From Entophlyctis helioformis (Eukaryota > Chytridiomycota > Chytridiomycetes > Chytridiales > Chytriomycetaceae), in contig JAHLKH010000126.1 in the NCBI GenBank assembly GCA_025526915.1, positions 1-64,000 on the forward strand: a stretch of 64,000 bases of DNA, given 5' to 3'. Shown here piece after piece: positions 31,213 through 40,470 of this stretch. The first letter of the stretch is position 1, and each line of letters opens with the position of its first letter. The notes under the pieces were generated by a model that saw only the letters and a program-made list of their open reading frames with translations, did no database searches and was not told where the DNA came from. The position numbers and the translations under genes were made by a program.

Positions 31213-34200
31213 TCAAGCGTGTTGTGCAATGACTGCAGACACAGAGTGCACAACAGGAACACCAACAGCGCGTGCCTTGAGCCGCATGTTCACATCGCGT
31301 GTGACAAGCACAACAGGTGCTGCTGCTGCTGCTGCCGTGTGACCGCCTTGCTGCTGTGGGCCACGACCGGCCATTGCAGACGGAGCAGCAGTCGGTGGCA
31401 TGCGTCGCAGACAACACTGCATCACCACATCATCCACGCCACGGATTGCATACTCTGCCACATCTGCTTCGCCGTCTTGGCCGCTGTCATCGTCTTGGCC
31501 GCCACAACCAGCCGTGTCTCCACGAGAGCCCAGAGAGCCGAGAGAGCCGAGAGAGTCAGGCAGACACTCCTCATTGCGGAACCTGGCCGTGGCAAGCAGC
31601 GTGCCTCGCCGTGTCTCGATGGTCACAAAGCGGCCCTTGAGATCAGCCAGCGGACTGTCCGGCGTGTCAAAGATGCTCGTCACATACTCGAGCGCCAGTG
31701 CAGCCTGCTCGCTTGCCCGCCCTCCGCCGTGTTGCAGACCGTCCAGCTCAGAGAGCACTGTCGCATGGCATTGTATTGCATGCGCGTCAGTTGAATGCGC
31801 ATCAGATGCCATGGCTGGCAGGCAGGCAAACAGGCAGGCAGACCAATGGACGAACAAGCGCGGCGTGTCTCACCTGCGAGTGGAATGATAACCTTCCACT
31901 GGCGCATCTCAAGCAGCTGCCTGACACTCGGCAGCGTGTGGCAGAAGCAGTTGGTGTCCAGCACCAGCCACGTTGTCGCGGGGTCCAGTCTGGGCAAGGC
32001 AGATGGCTGCATGGCCGATGGCTGCGACTGTGACTGCGACTTGCGTGATGTGTCGCGGCCTCGTGCAGAGCCAGACTTGCGACTGCCAATCTGTCCTGCC
32101 AGTCCGTCGCGCATGGTCTGTGGTGGCAGGAAGCCGAGCGTGTCAGCAAGCGGGCTATGTGCACAGGTCGTTGCGTGTCTGTGGTGCTGTGCATGTGCAT
32201 GTGCATGTGGGATCACCTTGAGTGCCTGCAGTTCGGAATCGTGGCCATCGGCATCTGGATCGTCCAGATCGTTTGCGAGCATTGCCAGAGTGTCGAGACC
32301 ACCAACAGCCACGACTGGCTTTGCCACACCTGCAGCATACGCCGTGTCTGTGTATGGAGCGTCCAGTGGCTGCATGCCCTGCCCGTCAAGCCCATCGCTG
32401 CTGCCGTCAAGCTCTTCAAACGTCACGATGCGGATCTCATCAGAGTCTGCCATGGCACAATGTGGAAAGCACAATGTCAGTTGGCCAATGGGTAGATGGC
32501 AGCACACGGCGCATGCCCCTCACAGACGCTGCACACTCACCAGCCATTCCAACGCTGCCGTCCAGGCTGGCTGCATTGTCCCTCGCTGCTGCTGCTGTTG
32601 TCGGCCGCGTTGATGCAAGCGCGTCTTGCAGAACCCACACACGCTGGCGATGGCAACACAGCATCGCATCCTCAGACACAGCCGATGTTTCGATGGCAGG
32701 AATCTCGCTTGCAGTTGACTGTGTGGCGGTGGCTTGCTTGCTGTAGAAGTCGCCCAGCGGGATGAATCCTTGGAGAAGCGCATCATCAGCCATTGGAGTC
32801 AAGGATATCACATCGCCAATGGCGCACTGGAGTGGCTGTGGATGCAGGCCGCGCAGAGTGATCAGAGTGTCGAGGGTCTGGCTCAGTCGATGCCAAGCAC
32901 CGGTGCAGGTCTATCATGGATGGCATTTGGATGCACGCAAGTCTGTGTCAGTCCATCACCCGTGGATTGCACCGTCACGGACAGGTAAAGACAGGCACAG
33001 ACAGTCACAGGCACGGCGGCTCACCTGCCAGTCCAGATGCGCGGTCAGTGTGCTGCCGGCACCGCACGCCATCCATGCCATTGTCATCTCGGCCATCACC
33101 AGTTGTCCATGCAGGCTGCTCAGACTGCCATCACTCTCCATATTGCTGCCTGCTGCCATTGTTGTTGCTGCTGCTGTTGTTGCTGCTGCTGCTGTTGTGC
33201 CAAAAGGCACTCCTGTGGCATGCGTGCATTCATCAAGCGTGGCAGCAACAAGCGAGCACGACAGCCGCAGCAGCTCATCCATCAGCAGAGCATCCACTTT
33301 GGACTGCATGATGCAATGTGCTGCTCCAATGGCCAAGATGCCAAACCACACAGCGCGCATGTTGGTGTCTGGCATGCTGCTTGGTGTGGCGTGTGCATCT
33401 GCGTTCTCTGCTGTTGGACGATCAGCGGTGCTGCTGCTACTGCTGTTGATCTCTGACTGTGACTGTGGCTGTGACTGTGGCTGGCTGCGATTGTGGCGCT
33501 TGTCTCTGCATGCACGCTTGAACTGCGCCAGATCCTCTGGGAACCGCTCGACGCTGACAGGCACGGCAAGAGGGCTGTGAGAACGGGCAGAAGAGGCGGC
33601 ATCGCATCGCACCGCACTGGCAGATGGCATCAGCACACACAACACCGCACCTGATGCGAGTCACAAGGATCTCAATCAGTCCCATGAACTGCCGATCGAT
33701 GGCATTGTCGTCTGTCTGGCTGCTTCGCGGCTTGCTGCCCTTGCTCCTCAGGCTGCCCTTGCTGCCTTTGGACTGCACCAGCTCGGTCCTGCTCGCGTCG
33801 GATGCCACAGCAGATGCAGATGCAGACTGAGTCGCATGCTCCGATCGTGCACGGCCCAGCAGGCTCTTGAGAGCGTCTCTTGCCGACATAAACGGCACCT
33901 TGACACACAGCGATCGCATGTAGTGGGCGGCTGCCTCGAGGGGATGGCCAAGCAGCGCCTCGACTCCTGCCAGCTGGCTCGTGAAGAATCCTGTGAAGCA
34001 GCCATGATGCCAAGCCGTCAGATCCACACGCTCCAGTCCAGTCCAGTCAGTCCGGTCGAGAGGAGCAGGCAGGCAGGCAGACATGCTCACCGTTGGTGGG
34101 CGAGGCCAGCGAGGCCCGAGAGTAGAACGACGATGCCTGCAACAGGGCCGCACGGCGCTCACGGCCAGACGGAAGCAGCAGCTGGGCACGATACCGCTTG

Positions 34201-34349
34201 AGATCGCCCAGCCAGTTGAGGGCAGCGGCCACTGCGGATGCCGACGCTGAGGCAGCAGCGGCGGCATGCACATCGAGCAGCACGCTGTCGATGGACGACA
34301 TCCAGGAAGACCAGGCAGGCAGCGGCGGTGTGGATGTGGATGTGGATGG

Positions 34350-34387
<38 letters not shown>

Positions 34388-34830
34388 GCACCGAGCCACG
34401 CAGCAGCTCCACAAAGGGATAGACGGCACGCTTCCACAGGCGGCTGGGCAGGTCGTACTTGCGGGACAGGGCGGCGTCGAAGCAGATGAGGTCTCTGTAC
34501 TTGGCAGCCACACTGATGGCCAAGGCACGGCCGTCGCAGGCAGCAGTGGGTCAGCCGAGCCAGCCAGACAGACAGACAGACAGCCAGACAGACAGACAGA
34601 CAGACAGCCAGCCAGCCAGACAGATGGGCCGGCACTTGCCTTGCAGACTCGTTCAAGCAGGCCACAGTCGCCTGCTGCTGCTGCTGCTGCTGCTCATAGG
34701 CACACACATGGGCATACAGAGTGCGCAGATGCTCCTTCTGGCTGCTGTCCAACTGCCGGCTGCTGCTGCTTCTGTTGCCTCTGTTGTCGTCTGCATCGTG
34801 CTGCTGTTGCTGGCGCTGGCTGCTGTTCAT
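31213..34830 (-). CDS. SMG5/6/7 (EST1)-family protein with PIN nuclease domain
   Basis: Multi-exon. Start at 34830 (MNSSQRQQQQHDADD). The EST1/14-3-3-like region reads YRDLICFDAALSRKYDLPSR, LNWLGDLKRYRAQL, SFYSRASLASPTNG, SQLAGVEALLGHPLEAAAHY and MRSLCVKVPFMSARDAL. A linker region contains LLQGFIPLGDFY. The C-terminal PIN domain has LVLDTNCFCHTLPSVRQLLE, LSELDGLQHGG and VTRDVNMRLKARAVGVPVV, keeping the acidic residues of the SMG6 active site. That makes an SMG6-like endonuclease of nonsense-mediated decay, with possible telomerase-associated (Est1) function, the best assignment. Exon 1 ends at 34640 in AG followed by GCAAGT, so the first intron is probably GC-AG; exon 2 starts at 34512 in matching phase. 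Stop at 31213. The family is sure; some internal exon ends are approximate. Confidence 0.85.
34559..34622. repeat. CAGA/CCAG tandem repeat in an intron
   Basis: Runs of GACA and CCAG tetramers in the proposed first (GC-AG) intron of the SMG6-like gene. Confidence 0.85.
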
Positions 34831-35088
34831 CAATGGTGAACATGGCGGCAAGCCGACACACTCGGTCCACGCCAACTGGGCCGGCAGGAGAGGCAGAGGG
34901 CGTGGGATGTCCAAGGTGGCAGCCAGACAAGCGAGGGGCACTGGCGCCGAGGCCGCAGGACGGGCCGATCGTCTGGGCCAGGGAAGGCAGCCGGCAGCCA
35001 GCCGGCAGCCAGCCAGTTCGCCAGATCAGCCAGTTTGTGTGGATCACATAGCTGGTGCACATGCGCGGAAACGACGACAAGAGGGAAT

Positions 35089-35162
35089 GGTTTCATGGTG
35101 TAGTCGGTTATCACACCTGTTTAACACACAGGAGGTCTCCGGTTCGATCCCGGATGAAACCA
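35089..35162 (+). tRNA. tRNA-Val (AAC)
   Basis: 74 nt, acceptor GGTTTCA/TGAAACC, anticodon stem CCTGT/ACAGG around TTAACAC (anticodon AAC), T arm TCCGG-TTCGATC-CCGGA. No intron. Nearly identical in its arms to the tRNA-Val at 49420 except in the anticodon region. Confidence 0.93.
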
Positions 35163-35218
35163 ATGTAGAGGCATGGGGCGAGTGGGCGGACGGAAGCGAG
35201 ATGTGGCTTGTTGGATGT

Positions 35219-35300
35219 GGGCGGATGGCCGAGTGGTCTAAGGCGCCGTGTTCAGGTCGCGGTCTCGCAAGAGACGTGGGTTCGAATCCCACTTCGCTCA
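35219..35300 (+). tRNA. tRNA-Leu (CAG)
   Basis: 82 nt with a long variable arm (TCTCGCAAGAGA), anticodon stem CCGTG/CGCGG around TTCAGGT (anticodon CAG), T arm GTGGG-TTCGAAT-CCCAC, acceptor pairs GGGCGGA with TTCGCTC using G-U pairs. It lies 95 bp upstream of the LINE cluster. Confidence 0.9.
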
Positions 35301-35394
35301 ACACAGCAGGCGGGTCTGGTGGAAGGACGCACAAGCGAACCAACCTCTCCCTCCTCTTTTGTCTTTTTGCCGCAGCCAGGCGGTGTGCCACGTC

Positions 35395-38300
35395 ATCTTC
35401 AGGCTGCCCATGGTGTGTTCCAGCGAACTTTTTTGCTTCGGCTACGACCTGGCCGCGCTCGGCTATGACGACGATCTTCTGGCTACGTTTAGGACCATCC
35501 AGGGGGATGACATAACTGAGGGATCTACGCACGGCCTAAAGCTCGAAAGGGTATGGCATCTAGTGTCTTGGGGACTGGGAATCTTCTTGGAATGAACTTT
35601 GGCATCACCTAAAAAAAAGTTTAGGACCATCCGAGTATCTACAAGAATCGACCAAGTGTACATAACGCTCCTGCCTTCTTTGCCCGCCAGTTCACAGACA
35701 TCAGCTTCGCCAACTCCCCTTGCTTCGGCTACGACCTTGCCGATGGCGTCCGCACTCTGCTGCTTGCCCGGATCGACGGCCTGTGGACGCTCAAGTTCGC
35801 CCTCCGCCTCAACCTCCTCGCCGCCAACCACCCCTTCACCGACGGCTGCTGCATCCTCTGCAACCAGAGCCTGAACGGCACCCACGAGTGGGCTCACTTT
35901 GTCGTCAGCTGCACCGGCCTCGCCATCCAACGCGACGACGCCAATCTCGCCCCATTCATTGCCCAGATCTCGGAAGCCATCGAACACAAGCTCGTCGCCG
36001 TGCAGTGGGCCTGCCCACCTATGCTGCCTTTGTTGACCTGCGCAAGGCGTTTGACACTGTGCCCTTCGAGGCCCTGCTCTGGAAGCTGGAACGGCTGCAG
36101 ATCCCTCCGCGCATGCTTGCTTACCTGCGTGCTCTCTACACCAACCCCACAGCCCGTGCTCGCGCGGGCGCGTCGCTCTCAGAGTCCTTCCCGGTCGAGC
36201 GCGGCGTCCGCCAAGGCTGCCCTCTCAGCCCGATCCTGTTCAACCTCTTCATCAACGACATCCTCGACGGCGTCCCCGAGATCCACATCCCAGGCGTCGA
36301 CCAAGCTGGCAACGGCCGAAACAAGATGATCCGCGGCTTGCTCTTTGCAGACGACCTTGTCCTGCTGTGCGAGTCGCCCGCTGCTCTCACCGCTGCCCTC
36401 ACCTTGGTCGTCGACTGGGCCAAGAGATGGGAGATGTCCTTTGGCGTGTCCAAGTGCGCCATCCTCCGCTTTGCCTTTGATGATGATCGCCCTGATGACC
36501 CTCTTGACCCCGATGACCCTCCCGACCCCGATGCCCCTCGCCCTCGCCCTCCCCGTGCCCGTGGCCGTGGCCGTCCCCTCCCTGCCCATCCTGCCCCTCC
36601 AGCTCCGCTCTTCACCATTGACGGCATCCAGGTGCCGATCAAGCACGAGTACGTCTACCTCGGCGTCACCATCGACGACAAGCTCACGTTCAAGCCGTGG
36701 ATCAACGCCAAGGCCAAGTCGCTCCGCAACGCGGTCGCCTCGCTGCACCCGGTCATCACCAACACCAAGCTGCCCATCCACGTCCGGCTGCGTGTCTTCA
36801 AGGCATCGGCCCTCGGCGTCGCCGGCTACGGCCTCGAGGCTGTCGGCTCCAAGCGCACGCTCCTCAACCCGCTGCAAACCATCATCAACAACGGCGTCCG
36901 TCTGATCTGCAAGGCTCCTCGCTCGGTTCCCGTCGCCCCGCTGCTCATCGAAACAAGCGTCTTCAGTGTCGATGCCCGCGCCGTCGATGCTCGTCTCCGT
37001 CTGTCCCGCAAGGCCCGCTCGCTCCGCACCCCGCTCGCCCTCCTCTCCCAGCACCACAACACCGAATTCACCGCCCGTCGCCATTACTGGACTCGTGTTT
37101 CTCGCCTCCTGTTCAACCGTCTCCACCTCTCCGACTTTGCTCCTCCTGTTGCCCGTAACGACCCCCTCCCCACCTTCTCCATCCTCGACCGCACCAACCT
37201 CCGTATTGCCCGTACCAGTCTGCTCTCCCCCAAGTCCGATCTTGCCACCGCCTTCTTTGCCCGCCAGTTCACAGACATCAGCTTCGCCAACTCCCCTTGC
37301 TTCGGCTACGACCTTGCCGATGGCGTCCGCACTCTGCTGCTCGCCCGGATCGACGGCCTGTGGATGCTCAAGTTCGCCCTCCGCCTCAACCTCCTCGCCG
37401 CCAACCACCCCTTCACCGACGGCTGCTGCATCCTCTGCAACCAGAGCCTGAACGGCACGCACGAGTGGGCTCACTTTGTCGTCAGCTGCACCGGCCTCGC
37501 CATCCAACGCGACGACGCCAATCTCGCTCCATTCATTGCCCAGATCTCGGAAGCCATCGAACACAAACTCCCCGAATCCAACGATCCCGCCGCTCTCGCC
37601 GCTCTCGGCTATGACGACGATCTTCTGGCTACGTTTAGGACCATCCGAGTATCTACAAGAATCGACCAAGTGTACATAACGCTCCTCGGCGGAGGAGTTC
37701 TATCCGGTGTTGCGGACATCACAGAGTCTTGGCTCTGTGGTGACCGGCAACAAGTCAATGCACCTGGAGACGTGCGTCCACTCGCCTCGCGAATGTGCGC
37801 ATTTCTTCAGGCGGCCCATGGTGTGTTCCAGCGTACTTTATGGATACATCACCGTGGACGTGTCGGACCAGGGGGATGACATAACTGAGGGATCTACGCA
37901 CGGCCTAAAGCTCGAAAGGGTATGGCATCTAGTGTCTTGGGGACTGGGAATCTTCTTGGAATGAACTTTGGCATCACCTAAAAAAATCGAACACAAGCTC
38001 CCCGAATCCAACGATCCCGCCGCTCTCGCCGCTCTCGACTACGACGACGATCTTCTGGCTACGTTTAGGACCATCCGAGTATCTACAAGAATCGACCAAG
38101 TGTACATAACGCTCCTCGGCGGAGGAGTTCTATCCGGTGTTGCGGACATCACAGAGTCTTGGCTCTGTGGTGACCAGCAGCAAGTCAATGCACCTGGAGA
38201 CGTGCGTCCACTCGCCTCGCGAATGTGCGCATTTCTTCAGGCGGCCCATGGTGTGTTCCAGCGTACTTTATGGATACATCACCATGGACGTGTCGGACCA

Positions 38301-38464
38301 GGGGGATGACATAACTGAGGGATCTACGCACGGCCTAAAGCTCGAAAGGGTATGGCATCTAGTGTCTTGGGGACTGGGAATCTTCTTGGAATGAACTTTG
38401 GCATCACCTAAAAAAGTGTCTTGGGGACTGGGAATCTTCTTGGAATGAACTTTGGCATCACCTA
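35395..38464 (+). mobile_element. Head-to-tail cluster of truncated LINE copies
   Basis: Four or so copies of one non-LTR retrotransposon in the same orientation, each ending in the same 3' terminus (TTGGAATGAACTTTGGCATC then ACCTA) plus a short A run: ends near 35618 (8 A), 37986, 38415 and 38464 (no tail). Copy 1 (35395-35618) is a mosaic with internal deletions. Copy 2 (35619-37986) carries the reverse transcriptase but starts with a rearranged segment, and its 35650-35993 part repeats 37250-37570. Copy 3 (37987-38415) matches about the last 430 bp of copy 2. Copy 4 is only the last 50 bp. All copies are 5'-truncated or rearranged, as expected from repeated target-primed insertion into earlier A tails. 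Confidence 0.85.
35994..37879 (+). pseudogene. LINE reverse transcriptase, 5'-truncated
   Basis: Open frame with non-LTR reverse transcriptase motifs: GLPTYAAFVDLRKAFDTV (first catalytic Asp), GVRQGCPLSPILFNLFINDI, GLLFADDLVLL (FADD catalytic pair), YLGVTIDDKLTF thumb motif, and a C-terminal Cys/His knuckle CCILCNQSLNGTHEWAHFVV ending in SC. The endonuclease domain and the RT fingers before RRRAVGLPTY are missing, so it cannot mobilise itself. The frame also opens artificially upstream of 35994 through the rearranged junction. The missing fingers region is represented, in decayed form, by the relic at 46.2 kb. Confidence 0.85.
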
Positions 38465-38517
38465 TAACGCAATCACTGACATGACAATCACGTCTTCATT
38501 CCAACTGCTGGTCGCGG

Positions 38518-40287
38518 CTATCCATCGGCAGGCTGCCAAGCATCAAAATAGTCACTTGCGCAGCTTTGCAGTTTCTGGATCGTCACTTGCAGTTGCTTGA
38601 TGGTGACAGCTTTCGCATTTTCTTGCTTTGCTTGAGCAAGCAGTGCCTGTGCCTGGTCGAGTGTGAGGCTGCCCAACAGCAAATTGACAACTTGGTTATT
38701 TTCATCAAAGTCAAGAGAGTCGAGCACAACTGAGTATCCGCAATCCAGCAAGTACTGCAGCATCTCGGCGCTGCCCGAAAAGGCTGCCATCTGAACGACA
38801 TTGTTTGATGCACGAATGCCGTTCGAGTGCATGTACTTGACAACATCCAAGTGTCCCCAGCGCGCTGCGCTTTCCATCGCATCGGCCGTGCAGTCTTCGC
38901 CGCGTGTCTCGTGAAGCCACTTGACGACATGCAGATGGCCGTAGGCAGCCGCGTCGCTCATCGCATACTCCGAACACCCTTTCGTTCGATTCTTGTGGAG
39001 CCACTTGACGACGTGCAAGTGACCTTTGCCTGCCGCGCCGTCCATGGCTTCGGTCGTGCATCCTTCGGTTCTGTTGGCATGCAGCCACTTGACAACATGC
39101 AGTTGCCCACCACGAGCCGCCCAGTCCATGGCAAACTCCGTGCATCCTTCCGTCCTATTGGCATGCAGCCATTTGACGACATGCAGGTGGCCGTTGCCAG
39201 CTGCCCGGTTCATCGCATCTGTCGTGCATCCCGTCACACCGAGATCAAACAGGTACTGCACAACATCGAGATGTCCATGGCTTGCCGCATGATCAACTGC
39301 ACGGTGCCAGTACGTGCTTGTCGGATCTTGATTGGCCATCCATTCTTGGAGTGTGCTGTACTTGTCGTCGAGATGCTTGAGCAGATCGAGGCATCCACAG
39401 CAGATGGCTAGGCGAGCGAGTGCGATTGGGTACGTAAAGTCGAGCAGATCGAACCAGCCGTGCCGCATGGGAATGAGAATCAAGCGGCTGCCGTTCCAGT
39501 GAGTGAAGAGGGGCGATCCGTCATAGTTGTTGTTGCGTGCGTCGTGTCCTGCACAATAGGGCTCGGTGTAACGAGGAAAGCGCTTGCAGAGACGGTCGTA
39601 CATGGGGCGAGAGTGTGCGAGAAGCAGTCCGTTGTCGGCCGTCAGCTCAATGTTAGGCAGCAGAGCCAGATTGCCTTGCCAGTCCATCTTGAACGCATCG
39701 GTCCACAGCTCAAGCGTCGACCTGTAGCCGATGTGGCGCTTGTCGCTGAGCAGTCCGTTGACGAAGAGCGTGAGCGGGCCAGCTGCCTTGAGGATCAAGG
39801 CGTGGATCTCGGCGGGCTTGCCGTCCCAGTGGCTGCGTCCAAACGCAAGGTCGTCGGTGGCTGGCGGCACGACATAGCGAGGCACAACTGGCTGTGGTGT
39901 CGCTGCTGCTGCTGTTGCTGTCTTGAGTCGCTTGGCTGGCGGCTGCTCTTGCGGCTGTCCTGGCTGTCCTGACTCGACGGCTTGGCTGCCACTCGCTCCA
40001 ACGACCTGCTCGACCACAGCCCGAACAATGTCGGTGCGGCCAAGGGCAACCAGCTGCTCGACTGTGCTCTGCAGCTGGCTCTGCAGACGGCGCACATGCT
40101 CGTCGCTGGCCGCTGCTGCTACTGCTACGTCTGCGTTGCCTGTCGTCTGTCGCTCCGTCTGCATCGACAGCCGCTTGCTCGCTTTGTTGTTGTCCGGGCA
40201 AGATCCACTCGACGCGATCGTCCAACAAGTGCCATTGCAACGAACGAGAGTGTGGGACAACCACCGACACGGCATGCCATGTTGCAC
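38518..40287 (-). CDS. F-box-like/ankyrin paralogue 4, intact
   Basis: Uninterrupted frame, up to 589 residues. The first ATG is at 40287; the ATG at 40164 (MQTERQTTGN) is an alternative, but the stretch NNKASKRL before it resembles NASNKRL near the start of paralogue 1, favouring the longer form. Domain: KPAEIHALILKAAGPLTLFV, LWTDAFKMDWQGNLALLPNI, SRPMYDRLCKRFP, IPMRHGWFDLLDFTYPIAL. Seven or more units follow, such as [20 protein letters not shown], then a tail (VVNLLLGSLTLDQAQALLAQ). Its stop lies only about 50 bp from the LINE cluster's 3' end, and it is in tandem with paralogue 5 (184 bp between them). No defects seen. Confidence 0.78.
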   Translation of the reverse strand: MQHGMPCRWLSHTLVRCNGTCWTIASSGSCPDNNKASKRLSMQTERQTTGNADVAVAAAASDEHVRRLQSQLQSTVEQLVALGRTDIVRAVVEQVVGASGSQAVESGQPGQPQEQPPAKRLKTATAAAATPQPVVPRYVVPPATDDLAFGRSHWDGKPAEIHALILKAAGPLTLFVNGLLSDKRHIGYRSTLELWTDAFKMDWQGNLALLPNIELTADNGLLLAHSRPMYDRLCKRFPRYTEPYCAGHDARNNNYDGSPLFTHWNGSRLILIPMRHGWFDLLDFTYPIALARLAICCGCLDLLKHLDDKYSTLQEWMANQDPTSTYWHRAVDHAASHGHLDVVQYLFDLGVTGCTTDAMNRAAGNGHLHVVKWLHANRTEGCTEFAMDWAARGGQLHVVKWLHANRTEGCTTEAMDGAAGKGHLHVVKWLHKNRTKGCSEYAMSDAAAYGHLHVVKWLHETRGEDCTADAMESAARWGHLDVVKYMHSNGIRASNNVVQMAAFSGSAEMLQYLLDCGYSVVLDSLDFDENNQVVNLLLGSLTLDQAQALLAQAKQENAKAVTIKQLQVTIQKLQSCASDYFDAWQPADG

Positions 40288-40470
40288 AGTGTGGTTGGCG
40301 TGGTGAGGTTGGTGTGGGGGCTGGTGGGGCGTGCCATACGATCACTTGGAACAGCACAGCCTGATCCACATACAAGGGCGGCTGGCTCGTTGGCAGTCAA
40401 GCTCACACCAATAACCCTTTGCATCACGTTCAAGCAGGATACTGGACCACAAGGTGCCCACTGCATCCTT

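Noticed and set aside
36179..37669. 496-codon minus-strand frame across the LINE
   Set aside because: Antisense shadow of the reverse transcriptase caused by GC-rich codon bias; Val/Glu/Gly-rich with no domain.
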